Source: Hymenobacter sp. ISL-91 (lineage in GTDB: Bacteria; Bacteroidota; Bacteroidia; Cytophagales; Hymenobacteraceae). Taken from it: a DNA stretch of 64,000 nt. The position numbers were made by a program, and so were the translations under genes. Every line of letters starts with the position of its first letter. The stretch's first letter is position 1. Below the pieces are notes generated by a model that had not been told where the DNA came from, made no database searches, and worked only from the letters and a program-made list of their open reading frames with translations. The DNA lies in contig NZ_JAGGPS010000013.1 in NCBI RefSeq assembly GCF_018613725.1, forward strand, positions 42,141 to 106,140. Direction: 5' to 3'. This document shows, in pieces, positions 38,027 through 46,166 of the stretch.

Positions 38027-38821
38027 ATGTTCAAGAATTTCGCCCTGGCCAGCTGCCTGTTTGTGGCAACGGCCTGCTCCACGGTTCCCATCACCGGCCG
38101 CCGTCAGCTTAGTTTGGTTTCCGATACCGAAATGAACCAGATGGCTGCGCAGGAGTATCAGAAAGTGCTGGCCAGCAGCCGGGTAGTGAGCAGCGGCGCG
38201 CAGGCTGCCATGGTCAAGCGGGTGGGCCAGCGCATCGAGCAGGCCGTGCAACAGTATTTCAGCCAGCAAAACCAGCTGCAGCAGCTCGAAGGCTATGCCT
38301 GGCAGTTTACTCTGATTGATGACAAGCAGGAAAACGCCTGGGCCATGCCCGGCGGCAAAACGGCCGTGTACACCGGCATTCTGCCCATCACGCAGGATGA
38401 AAACGGCCTGGCCGTGGTAATGGCCCACGAAATTGCCCACGCCGTGGCCAAGCACGGCTCCGAGCGCATGAGCCAGCAGATGGCCGCGCAGGGATTGGGC
38501 GGTGTCGTATCGACGGCCGTCGGCCAGAACCCGTCGGCTACCCAGAGCATATTTATGCAGGCCGTTGGAGCCGGCTCGCAGCTGGGGCTGCTGCGCTACG
38601 GCCGCAACCAGGAGTCGGAAGCCGACCGGCTGGGCCTCGTTTTCATGGCCATGGCAGGCTACAACCCCGAGGGGGCCTTGGCATTCTGGCAGCGCATGGA
38701 AGCACGTTCCGGGGGCTCAGCCCAGCCGGAGTTCTTGTCTACGCACCCCTCCAACGGCACGCGCATTGCCGATATTCAGCAGCAGTTGCCTGAGGCGCGT
38801 AAGTATTACAAGCCTCGCTAG
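38027..38821 (+). CDS. M48-family metallopeptidase lipoprotein
   Basis: About 264 residues from the ATG at 38027. A lipoprotein signal (LASCLFVATAC) is followed by the M48 catalytic motif HEIAHAVAKHGSERM (HExxH) and the third zinc ligand region RYGRNQESEADRLGLVFMAMAGYNP. It resembles LoiP/BepA-type periplasmic proteases that act on outer-membrane proteins. The 32 codons upstream of the ATG are low-complexity and lack a signal. It is followed by a small lipoprotein gene on the same strand. Confidence 0.9.
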   Translation: MFKNFALASCLFVATACSTVPITGRRQLSLVSDTEMNQMAAQEYQKVLASSRVVSSGAQAAMVKRVGQRIEQAVQQYFSQQNQLQQLEGYAWQFTLIDDKQENAWAMPGGKTAVYTGILPITQDENGLAVVMAHEIAHAVAKHGSERMSQQMAAQGLGGVVSTAVGQNPSATQSIFMQAVGAGSQLGLLRYGRNQESEADRLGLVFMAMAGYNPEGALAFWQRMEARSGGSAQPEFLSTHPSNGTRIADIQQQLPEARKYYKPR

Positions 38822-38923
38822 CCCCACTTTTGCCAAAGCGCCCCGCAGTAAGGGCGCTTTGCGAGTAGGCCCACTGGCTACCTTGCTATATTGCCCACCA
38901 AACTGCTACTTTCCGTATCCTGC

Positions 38924-39493
38924 ATGATGAATTCTTTCCTGCGTAACAGCGCTGCCGCCTGCCTGAGCGTCGCCCTATTGTTGGGTGGGCTGAGTGCCTG
39001 TGAAACCAGCAAACGCGGCTTCCCGGAGGTTAGCTCGCCTTCCAACGACCCCGACGCGCTGAACCGGCGGCAGCTGGAGGCTACCAGCAAGCAGATTGCC
39101 CAGGTGGTAAATAATAAAGTGGACTACATAACGCCCAAGCAGGAGCTGGCTACCCGGTTCACCCGGCAGTTCGGCGACGGCACGTCCATCAACAAAACCA
39201 TCATCCGCAAGGTGCAGGAAACACCCAAAGACAAGGCAGTGTATTATCTGGTGGGCATGGGCCTGCGCGACGGTATGTTCCGGGCCATGGCCATTCCGCT
39301 GGAAACCTCGTCGGATAACAGCCTGTATCTGACCTCTAACGCCCCGCGCTATATGCTCACCAGCGTGGGCTGTACGTTCTGCTACTTCAACTTCGAGCGC
39401 AACGAAATTGTGGGTACTTCGTGTGAGGAAAACACTGGCGGCAGCCGCTGCGACCTGACGGTGGAAAACAACAACGCCTTTTTTGCCCGCTAG
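38924..39493 (+). CDS. Lipoprotein of unknown function
   Basis: About 189 residues from ATGATG at 38924. A lipobox is present (LLLGGLSAC, cysteine about residue 26). The mature part is KQIAQVVNNKVDYITPKQELATRF and later contains NAPRYMLTSVGCTFCYFNFERNEIVGTSCEENTGGSRCDL, with four cysteines that may form disulphides. No family is recognised. It follows the M48 gene by about 100 bp and may be co-transcribed. Confidence 0.75.
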   Translation: MMNSFLRNSAAACLSVALLLGGLSACETSKRGFPEVSSPSNDPDALNRRQLEATSKQIAQVVNNKVDYITPKQELATRFTRQFGDGTSINKTIIRKVQETPKDKAVYYLVGMGLRDGMFRAMAIPLETSSDNSLYLTSNAPRYMLTSVGCTFCYFNFERNEIVGTSCEENTGGSRCDLTVENNNAFFAR

Positions 39494-39495
39494 CT

Positions 39496-39636
39496 ATGCT
39501 TAGCCGCAAATGGCTCCTGCGCCTCTCGCTCACAGCGCTGGCCCTGCTGGTCACCACCGACCGGCGGCCGGCCAAGCCCACGCCGCCAAAGCCCGCGCCA
39601 CCCGAGCCGGAAGCTGAGCCCGACAAGCCCATCTGA
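39496..39636 (+). CDS. Small exported or membrane-anchored Pro-rich protein
   Basis: A 46-codon frame starting 2 bp after the preceding stop codon. MLSRKWLLRLSLTALALLVTT forms a basic start and a hydrophobic segment, followed by a proline-rich acidic tail (KPTPPKPAPPEPEAEP). Translational coupling to the lipoprotein gene is plausible, and a terminator follows at 39685. Short length leaves the call uncertain. Confidence 0.45.
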   Translation: MLSRKWLLRLSLTALALLVTTDRRPAKPTPPKPAPPEPEAEPDKPI

Positions 39637-39684
39637 AACGGCCGCGCCGCTTTACAGCGTAGTTACATTGGATCTGTTGCAGAG

Positions 39685-39714
39685 CAGCGCCGGCCTGTTG
39701 GTCGGCGCTGTTTT
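39685..39714 (+). terminator. Terminator after the lipoprotein genes
   Basis: CAGCGCCG and CGGCGCTG pair around a 10-nt loop, followed by TTTTG. It is placed between the small protein gene and the convergent WYL regulator. Confidence 0.75.
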
Positions 39715-39750
39715 GTTTGTGGCTGCCAAGTGGGTTACTGCTAAGCTCAC

Positions 39751-40662
39751 CTACCATAAGGCCTCGGCATGCGCCTGCCGGAGCCAGTCGCGCAGTTCGG
39801 CGGGGGCCAGTACTTCCACTTCGGGGCCGTAGCTGAGTAACTCCATGCGAAAATCGTGGGTGTCGAAAATTCGCAACTCAATCCGGATTTCTTCTTCCGT
39901 CTGAATCAGCACCCGTTGCGATGGATGCAGCGGATAACTCAGTGCGTAGCGGCCCTGCATCACCGAAAAGCGCAACACTACGCCGGCCGGCTCCTCGCCC
40001 GTATCGGGCCGGATGATACCGAAGGCGTGTGTATAGTAAGTTGCCGGGTTGAAGTTGGGTGGGGGCGTGCTCGGGTGGTCGAGTTGGACAAGTTGGCTGA
40101 TGCGGTCGAGCCCGAAGCAGGCCAAGTGGCCACTGCCCACCATTGCGGCCAGCACGTACCAGCGCCCCCGGTACTCTTTAAGCAGCAACGGCCCAACTGT
40201 GCGCCGCTGGGCCGGGGCGTCGGTCTGTTCCCAGAACTTGCGGTAATCGAACTCCACCACCCGGCCAGCCTGCATGGCGGCCAGTAGGGGCCGCAGGTGC
40301 TCCAGGCCTTGAGGCCGCCGGGTTTCGGCCTGCACGAAGGGGGCCAGTGCGGCGGGCAGCCGCAGAAACTCCTGCAACTCCAGGGCCTCCAGTAGGCGGC
40401 CGTGGCCGGGTTCCTGCGGGTCGGTTTCAGCAATATAGTAGCCTTGGCCCCGCTGACACTTGATGCGCAGGCCGAAGTGGTCCTCTATCTCGCGCAGGTC
40501 ACGCTCGAAGGTGCGGCGAGGGTAGCTGGATTGCAGGTCGGCGAGGCTGCCGTGGGCCAGCAGGTGCCGTTGCAATTCCTCGAACGGCACCCGCTGCCCC
40601 GACCCCCGTTGCAGCCGCTGTACCAGCAGCATCTGGCGCAGGATAATAGCACGGGCGGGCAT
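39751..40662 (-). CDS. WYL-domain transcriptional regulator
   Basis: A protein of 303 residues. The N-terminal helix-turn-helix covers about residues 1-75 (LRQMLLVQRLQRG...SYPRRTFERDLREIEDHFGLRI). The WYL domain follows with VEFDYRKFW, LLLKEYRGRWYVLAAM and the C-terminal WCX-type extension (VVLRFSVMQGRYALSYPLHPSQ). WYL domains bind ligands or nucleic acid and control stress, defence and phage genes in many bacteria. Its neighbour in AT-rich DNA (40687-41385) is a possible target. Confidence 0.88.
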   Translation of the reverse strand: MPARAIILRQMLLVQRLQRGSGQRVPFEELQRHLLAHGSLADLQSSYPRRTFERDLREIEDHFGLRIKCQRGQGYYIAETDPQEPGHGRLLEALELQEFLRLPAALAPFVQAETRRPQGLEHLRPLLAAMQAGRVVEFDYRKFWEQTDAPAQRRTVGPLLLKEYRGRWYVLAAMVGSGHLACFGLDRISQLVQLDHPSTPPPNFNPATYYTHAFGIIRPDTGEEPAGVVLRFSVMQGRYALSYPLHPSQRVLIQTEEEIRIELRIFDTHDFRMELLSYGPEVEVLAPAELRDWLRQAHAEALW

Positions 40663-40686
40663 TTTATGTTGGCTGAAGCTAATACA

Positions 40687-41385
40687 TTACACCTTGCAAA
40701 ATCTAACTAGCAAATCAGTTAATGCTTCTTTGTTTTTGATTCCACTATACCTTCTACTATATCCTATAATCACAATTTTTTCTTTTGGGACTATTGTATA
40801 CCCACAATCATTTTGCCAATCGCACTCACCGTATTCAGGAAATAAGTCAGTCACGTTATCGTAAGCAGATTTGCCTTCGCATAATATTAATTTGGGGTTT
40901 ACTATGTCTATGAATGTTTTAGTCCAAGATGCCGATTTATCGAAAAACACTTTTCTTAAATTATCATCACTACTACCTGTATTTGCTAAATGATCTGTTA
41001 TAATGTACAAGTCAGATTCCTTGGTAGTACTTAAATAATAGTAGTTCGTTTTGACAGTTGACTTCTCTAAAATTGAGGAAAGTCCAGCTCGTTCGAAGAC
41101 CTCTTTAGTTTCTCTAGCCAGCGCGAAACTGTATTCAGGATTAGTATATTCAAATATTTCATCTTCTGACCAAAAACCCCAATCTTCAACCCCAGATTGC
41201 CCATTACCAGGATTAATTCCTATAATTAGTATATCGGGTTTTTCAAACATAGGGCTGAACATTACTCGCCAACCGTGATACAAATTTTTAACATATTCAT
41301 CTTCTAATAACGCTTTGTTTATGTTTTTGGCTAATGTTTCTACTTCAATGCCAATTTGGTTTTCATATTCATTTCGAATGCTCAT
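40687..41385 (-). CDS. Uracil-DNA-glycosylase-fold protein in AT-rich DNA
   Basis: A protein of 232 residues in DNA visibly more AT-rich than its neighbours. KPDILIIGINPGNGQSG resembles the active-site motif 1 of the UDG superfamily (GxxPG), and NPKLILCEGKSAYDNV plus a late VIIGYSRRYSG fit the later strands and motif 2 position. The canonical catalytic His motif is not obvious. It may be a DNA glycosylase or a relative acting on nucleotides. Base composition implies recent transfer; it lies just upstream, on the same strand, of the WYL regulator. Confidence 0.65.
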   Translation of the reverse strand: MSIRNEYENQIGIEVETLAKNINKALLEDEYVKNLYHGWRVMFSPMFEKPDILIIGINPGNGQSGVEDWGFWSEDEIFEYTNPEYSFALARETKEVFERAGLSSILEKSTVKTNYYYLSTTKESDLYIITDHLANTGSSDDNLRKVFFDKSASWTKTFIDIVNPKLILCEGKSAYDNVTDLFPEYGECDWQNDCGYTIVPKEKIVIIGYSRRYSGIKNKEALTDLLVRFCKV

Positions 41386-41527
41386 ATTTGAAAGCGTGTT
41401 TGATGAAGTAAGAAGATGATTTTATTGAAAAAAGTGCAGGGTTTTTGTAGCCGAATCACGATATACATTCACAATGCTTTTGACCAAGCTCCTAAACATA
41501 GCCCACAGAATCCTAACTTCCAAACCC

Positions 41528-42328
41528 TTAGCCCAACTGCGCCAACAACCCGTCCAACATCGCTTTATCCGTCACCAGCAGCCGCCAGCCGCTGCCGAAC
41601 GGGTCCGGGGTGATGATGTCGGCAGCGGCCAGCTTATCCAGTAGTCTGCAGGTGCGGTTGTAGCCGAGGCCGAACCGCCGTTGGATGAGGGAGCCCGCCG
41701 CCCGTCTTCGTTGCACGAACAGGCGGGCCGCCGCGTCGAAATAGAAGTCGCGGCCGGTGGCGGCGTCGATTTCTGGGGGTGCGGGCTGGAGCAGCGGCAC
41801 CGGTGCGGGCGGTAGCGGGCGTGAGCAGTAGGAGAGTAGTACGCCCACCCATATTTCCGTGGGCAAGTCGGCTTGCACATCGTGGCCGAAGATAACTTCC
41901 AGTTGCTGGTCACCCAGGTTCTGCTGGAGGTACTCAGTGATGCCTGTTAGCTCGTCCATTTCCAACTCGGCCGTAGGGTGGCTGAGGATAGTGAGCAGCG
42001 CCATCGTTGCCGGGCCGGTGGGCTCGGGACCCAGGTGGTGAGCCTGGGCCACTGCCGCCACCTGCTGGGCGGCCCACATAGCCCGGCCAGGCCCGCTGGC
42101 GCCAATGGTGCCCACGCGCAGGCTGGTAGCGTGGCGTAGCACCGTGCGGACATCCTCTTCCTCTATGTTGACGTCGGCTTCGTAATGGACGAAGGCCGCG
42201 CACAACGGGGTGAAATGCCGAAGTAGCCGGGCGCGTTCGGTAGGGTAGTCGGGCGAGTGGCTGGGCTGGGCCTGGGATTCCCAGTCGGCGAGCAGAGTTT
42301 CGGCGGTGGTGGAGGCTGAAAGGAGCAT
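41528..42328 (-). CDS. FtsZ C-terminal-like domain fused to FtsK gamma-like winged helix
   Basis: About 266 residues from the ATG at 42328. Residues about 45-165 follow the FtsZ second domain: VNIEEEDVRTVLRHATSLRVGTIGASGPGRA (compare FADVRTVMS...MGTG.ASG.NRA), MALLTILSHPTAELEMDELTGITEYLQQ and LEVIFGHDVQADLPTEIWVGVLLS. The GTP-binding half is absent. Residues about 192-266 match the FtsK gamma winged helix: FDAAARLFVQRRRAAGSLIQRRFGLGYNRTCRLLDKL. A Pro-rich linker joins them. FtsK gamma domains bind KOPS DNA and contact XerD; the combined role here is unknown. Confidence 0.75.
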   Translation of the reverse strand: MLLSASTTAETLLADWESQAQPSHSPDYPTERARLLRHFTPLCAAFVHYEADVNIEEEDVRTVLRHATSLRVGTIGASGPGRAMWAAQQVAAVAQAHHLGPEPTGPATMALLTILSHPTAELEMDELTGITEYLQQNLGDQQLEVIFGHDVQADLPTEIWVGVLLSYCSRPLPPAPVPLLQPAPPEIDAATGRDFYFDAAARLFVQRRRAAGSLIQRRFGLGYNRTCRLLDKLAAADIITPDPFGSGWRLLVTDKAMLDGLLAQLG

Positions 42329-42508
42329 GTGTTGAGGACTTGTGGCAAAGGTGCCGGCACAAGCCGCCAAACCGTGTCGTTTTCACCCGGAGCATTGTTT
42401 TATTTCACCAAGGGCTGTACTGGCTGGACTTGCGCGCCCTATTTCCTGCCCCGAAAACACGTAACGGCGCGGTTTTAGCGTATTTTGCACTTCTAAGCCT
42501 GCTATTCT

Positions 42509-44827
42509 ATGAAAATCTTCAAATCCGCCGACCTGATTCGTAAGAGCAAGTACATCAGCCGCGACCTGAGCTGGCTACGCTTTAATTATCGGGTGCTCGA
42601 CCAGGCCCGCGACACCAGCCGCTCGCTGTTCGACCGGCTGCGCTTTATGGCTATTACCAGCTCCAACCTCGACGAGTTTTTCATGATTCGCGTCGGCTCG
42701 CTTTATAACTACATCGACTACGGCAAGGAGCGGGTGGACTACTCCGGGCTGCGCGAAATGCCCTTTCGGCGCAAGCTGCTCGATTTTGCCCACCGGTTCG
42801 TGAATGACCAGTCGATGACGTATTTGAACGATTTGAAGCCGCAGTTCGAAAAGAACGGCTTTAATGTGCTGGCCCTGAGTGAGCTGACCGAAGTGGAGTT
42901 GAAGAAGGCCGACGGCTACTTCAAGAACACCGTGTTTCCGCTGCTCACGCCCATGGTGTACGATTCCTACCACGGCTTCCCGCTGATGATGAACCAGATG
43001 CTCATCTTCGGGGTGGTAACGCGCACGGGCTCCGGCGACATTGAGATGGAGAAGGGGCAGGAGCGGCTTACGTTCGTGCAGATTCCGCAGAACCTGTCGC
43101 GCTTTTTCGAACTCACGCGGCGCGACAAGGTGCTGTTCGTGCCCATCGAGGAAATTGTGCGGGCCAACCTGCCCAAGCTGTTCCGCAACGTGGAAATCCT
43201 GTCGGCCGACCTGTTTCGCATCACCCGCAACGGCGACTTTACGCTGGAGGAATCGGACGATATTGACGCCAATTTTATCAAAGAAATTCAGGTGGGCCTC
43301 AAAACCCGCAAGAAGGGCCGGGTGGTGCGCCTGGAGGTAGAGCCCAACGCAGCCGCTTTCCTGATGCAGGTGCTGCGCGAACGGTGGAATATCGACAACG
43401 GCAATGTGTTTGTCATCAACTCGTTGATTGACATGAAGGGCCTGCTCCAGATTCTCAAGCACCCTAATTTCCGGGGCAAGGGGTTCAAGCAGCCCGCGCC
43501 GGTGCCGCCCCTCACGCTGCCTGAAACGGTGGAGGAAAACCTGTTCGACTACCTCAAGCACCAGGATGTGCTGCTGCACCACCCCTACAACAGCATCGAC
43601 CCGGTGGTGCGGCTGCTGGAGCAGGCCGCCGAAGACCCGCACGTGCTGGGCATCAAGCAAACCATTTACCGCCTCGCCGACGACTCACGCGTGACGGCCG
43701 CATTGCTAAAGGCGGCCGAGAACGGCAAGCACGTATCGGTGCTGTTCGAGGTAAAGGCGCGCTTCGATGAGGAGCGTAACATCCGGGAGGGGGCGCGGCT
43801 CGAAAAGGCCGGCTGCTTCGTGATTTATGGGGTCAGCAAGTTCAAGACCCACACCAAAATGCTCATGATTATTCGCCGTGAAGGCGAGAAAGTGACGCGC
43901 TATGTGCACCTGGGCACTGGCAACTACAACGAGCAGACCTCGCGCATCTATACCGATGTAAGCCTGCTGACCACCGACGAAGTGTACGGCCACGACGTGT
44001 CGGAATTCTTCAACGTGATAACCGGCCACAGCCAGCCCGACGAGTATGAATACCTGATTACGGCCCCCAAAGACATGCGCCAGCAACTGGTGTGCCTGAT
44101 TCGGGAGGAAGTAAAGAACGCCAAAAAAGGCCTGCCCAGCGGCATCGTGATGAAGATGAACTCGCTGGAAGACAAGGAGATGATTGACGAGTTTTACAAG
44201 GCCAGCAAGGCCGGCGTGCCCATCCGGTTTATTGTGCGGGGTATTTGCTGCCTGCGGCCGGGCCGGGCGGGCCTGAGCGAGAATATTGAGGTGCGCAGCA
44301 TTGTGGGCGACTACCTGGAGCACGCCCGGCTGTTCTATTTCCACCAGGCCGGCAAGCCCCGCTTGTACGCTGGCTCCGCCGATATGATGGTGCGCTCCTT
44401 CGAGCGGCGGCTGGAGGCGCTGTTTCTGCTGGCCAACCCCCAGATCAAGCGCGAGGCCATCAACATCCTTTACTACAACCTGCTCGACAACCAGAACACC
44501 TACGTAATGCGCGAAGACGGCGCCTACGTGCGCCGCACGCCGCAGGAAGACGAGCCCATTTCCAACCTGCACAAGGAGTTTTACAGCCGGAACTTCACCA
44601 TTATGCCCGAGGAGGCACTCTACGACGACTGGCTTTCGGTGGCCAATATCCGGGCCTCTTCCGAGGATGCCAATGCCCAGCCCAAGGAGGCGGTAGTAGT
44701 GGTTACCTCCGAAATGCTGCCGCCTGCAACCGGCGAAACCGAGCCGGAAGCCTCACTTCCCCAGAAAGAGGTTCCGATGAGTGCCAACGTCGACTACGAT
44801 GCGCAGGAAGAAGCCGACTTGGCGTAG
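42509..44827 (+). CDS. ppk1: Polyphosphate kinase 1
   Basis: A protein of 772 residues making polyphosphate from ATP. Seen: N domain YISRDLSWLRFNYRVLDQA and SSNLDEFFMIRVGSL, head domain, and the two catalytic histidine motifs FKTHTKMLMIIRREG...VHLGTGNYNEQTS and YLEHARLFYFHQAGKPRLYAGSADMM. The usual family ends near residue 700; here an extra tail of about 60 residues (acidic, Ala/Pro/Glu-rich) follows. It is convergent with a Ppx/GppA phosphatase across a shared terminator, so synthesis and breakdown genes are neighbours. Confidence 0.96.
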   Translation: MKIFKSADLIRKSKYISRDLSWLRFNYRVLDQARDTSRSLFDRLRFMAITSSNLDEFFMIRVGSLYNYIDYGKERVDYSGLREMPFRRKLLDFAHRFVNDQSMTYLNDLKPQFEKNGFNVLALSELTEVELKKADGYFKNTVFPLLTPMVYDSYHGFPLMMNQMLIFGVVTRTGSGDIEMEKGQERLTFVQIPQNLSRFFELTRRDKVLFVPIEEIVRANLPKLFRNVEILSADLFRITRNGDFTLEESDDIDANFIKEIQVGLKTRKKGRVVRLEVEPNAAAFLMQVLRERWNIDNGNVFVINSLIDMKGLLQILKHPNFRGKGFKQPAPVPPLTLPETVEENLFDYLKHQDVLLHHPYNSIDPVVRLLEQAAEDPHVLGIKQTIYRLADDSRVTAALLKAAENGKHVSVLFEVKARFDEERNIREGARLEKAGCFVIYGVSKFKTHTKMLMIIRREGEKVTRYVHLGTGNYNEQTSRIYTDVSLLTTDEVYGHDVSEFFNVITGHSQPDEYEYLITAPKDMRQQLVCLIREEVKNAKKGLPSGIVMKMNSLEDKEMIDEFYKASKAGVPIRFIVRGICCLRPGRAGLSENIEVRSIVGDYLEHARLFYFHQAGKPRLYAGSADMMVRSFERRLEALFLLANPQIKREAINILYYNLLDNQNTYVMREDGAYVRRTPQEDEPISNLHKEFYSRNFTIMPEEALYDDWLSVANIRASSEDANAQPKEAVVVVTSEMLPPATGETEPEASLPQKEVPMSANVDYDAQEEADLA

Positions 44828-44881
44828 CAGTGACTGCGTGAGCCGGCCGGTTGGTCGTTCGGAACAACTTTTAACGCAAGC

Positions 44882-44919
44882 AAAAGCCCCTGTCGCCAAT
44901 AAGAGCGACAGGGGCTTTT
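44882..44919. terminator. Bidirectional terminator between ppk1 and ppx
   Basis: Fifteen-base arms (AAAAGCCCCTGTCGC) pair perfectly around an 8-nt loop, giving A and T tracts on both sides. It serves both convergent genes. Confidence 0.92.
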
Positions 44920-44962
44920 CGGTAAAAGAGAATTTCGTAGAAAAAGTGGTTATCAACCACCG

Positions 44963-45961
44963 TTACTCTGTTTCGGTGGGGCGGCTCTGAATGGTGGTGG
45001 TGGGGCCGCCGGGGCGGTGGTCGTCGCGGGCGCGGAACTCCTCGAAGTGCTCCTCGAATAGCGTCTGTAACATACCGTCTTTAAGGCCGATATCGGGCAC
45101 GAACATGTGCTGGGCATCGGCCCACTCCATGGCCGAAAGGTAGATGTGGCCGGCCGGTACAATCACGTCGGCGCGGTCGGGGTTGAGCAGCGCCACGTTC
45201 ACGCGCTCGTCCATGCTCATGTTGGTGATGCGCTCCAGCAGTTCGGCAATGCGCTGGCGGGGCACGGGCTTGTCGAGGGTGGTGCCGGCCTGGGCCATGC
45301 TGTAAATTTTGTTGATGTTGCCGCCCGTGCCGATGGCCCGCGTGACGTGGTAGCGGCGGGCATTTTCGCGTACCCAGTCTTCCATGCGCTGCCAGGTTTC
45401 GCGCATGGCCTCAGTGCTCAGGCCGGCTTCTTCCTGCTGCATACGCCGGATACTGCCCACCTCAAACGACTGCGAAGCCACTTTGCGACGGTTGTGGTAG
45501 ATGTTGAACTCGGTGCTGCCTCCGCCCACATCAATGTGCAGGTAGTGCTTGTTGTCTTCGAGCAGGTGCTCGATTACGCGGTTGATGTAAAGCGCTTCGG
45601 CCTGGCCGTCAATCACGTTCACGAGCATGCCCAGCTCCCGCTCGATGCGGGCCGCCACTTCGGGGCCGTTGCTGGCGGTGCGCATGGCCGAGGTGGCGCA
45701 GATGAGGTAATGGTTGGGGGCCACGTCGTGCACCTCCATCAGCAGGCGCAGCGCGTGCAGAAACTTGATGAACTTGGCCTGCTTGGCTTCTGAAATCCGG
45801 CCGGTGGCAAACACGTCTTCACCCAGCCGCAGGGGGTAGCGAATGTACTCGACCCGCTTCAGCCGGTACCGGTCTTCGTGGTGGAGTACGGCCGAAATCT
45901 GGCAGCGCACGGCGTTCGACCCAATATCAATGGCGGCTAACTTAAGGAGAGGAAAGTGCAT
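44963..45961 (-). CDS. Ppx/GppA phosphatase family protein
   Basis: About 332 residues from the ATG at 45961 (a TTG two codons upstream is less likely). An ASKHA fold is seen: LAAIDIGSNAVRCQI (phosphate 1), LICATSAMRTASNG, and HIDVGGGSTEFNIY (phosphate 2), followed by VTRAIGTGGNINKIY. Members remove terminal phosphate from polyphosphate or from pppGpp. Length is that of the short form lacking the C-terminal HD-type domain. Genomic pairing with ppk1 favours exopolyphosphatase activity. Confidence 0.9.
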   Translation of the reverse strand: MHFPLLKLAAIDIGSNAVRCQISAVLHHEDRYRLKRVEYIRYPLRLGEDVFATGRISEAKQAKFIKFLHALRLLMEVHDVAPNHYLICATSAMRTASNGPEVAARIERELGMLVNVIDGQAEALYINRVIEHLLEDNKHYLHIDVGGGSTEFNIYHNRRKVASQSFEVGSIRRMQQEEAGLSTEAMRETWQRMEDWVRENARRYHVTRAIGTGGNINKIYSMAQAGTTLDKPVPRQRIAELLERITNMSMDERVNVALLNPDRADVIVPAGHIYLSAMEWADAQHMFVPDIGLKDGMLQTLFEEHFEEFRARDDHRPGGPTTTIQSRPTETE

Positions 45962-46002
45962 AGGCAAATATAAGGGGGCATTCAGCTAACCCAACTTAGG
46001 GC

Positions 46003-46146
46003 GGGCGGTGTAGGGGCGGGGCTTAGCTTCGCTGTCCTGCGGTTGTCCCCGCCCGCCGTTAGCAAGTGCTTTGCGGGACTTCGAAACAGCTATTTACTGC
46101 ATTGTTCTGACGGCGGGCGGGGGCAAGTCCCGCCCCTACACCGCCC
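46003..46146. repeat. Palindromic repeat element, class C, copy 4 (with insertion)
   Basis: Arms beginning at 46003 and ending at 46146 pair, but the left arm carries about 18 extra nt after GGGGCGGGGCTT. It lies between the ppx start and the end of the surface-antigen gene. Confidence 0.85.
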
Positions 46147-46166
46147 TTTGTAACAACTAGCAACCG

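Noticed and set aside
40687..41530. A second integron-type cassette around the AT-rich UDG-like gene
   Set aside because: No paired arms or complementary GTT/AAC core boxes were found at either end.
42329..42370. TTG start 14 codons upstream in the FtsZ/FtsK-like gene
   Set aside because: An ATG at 42328 is available, and the extra residues show no conserved character.
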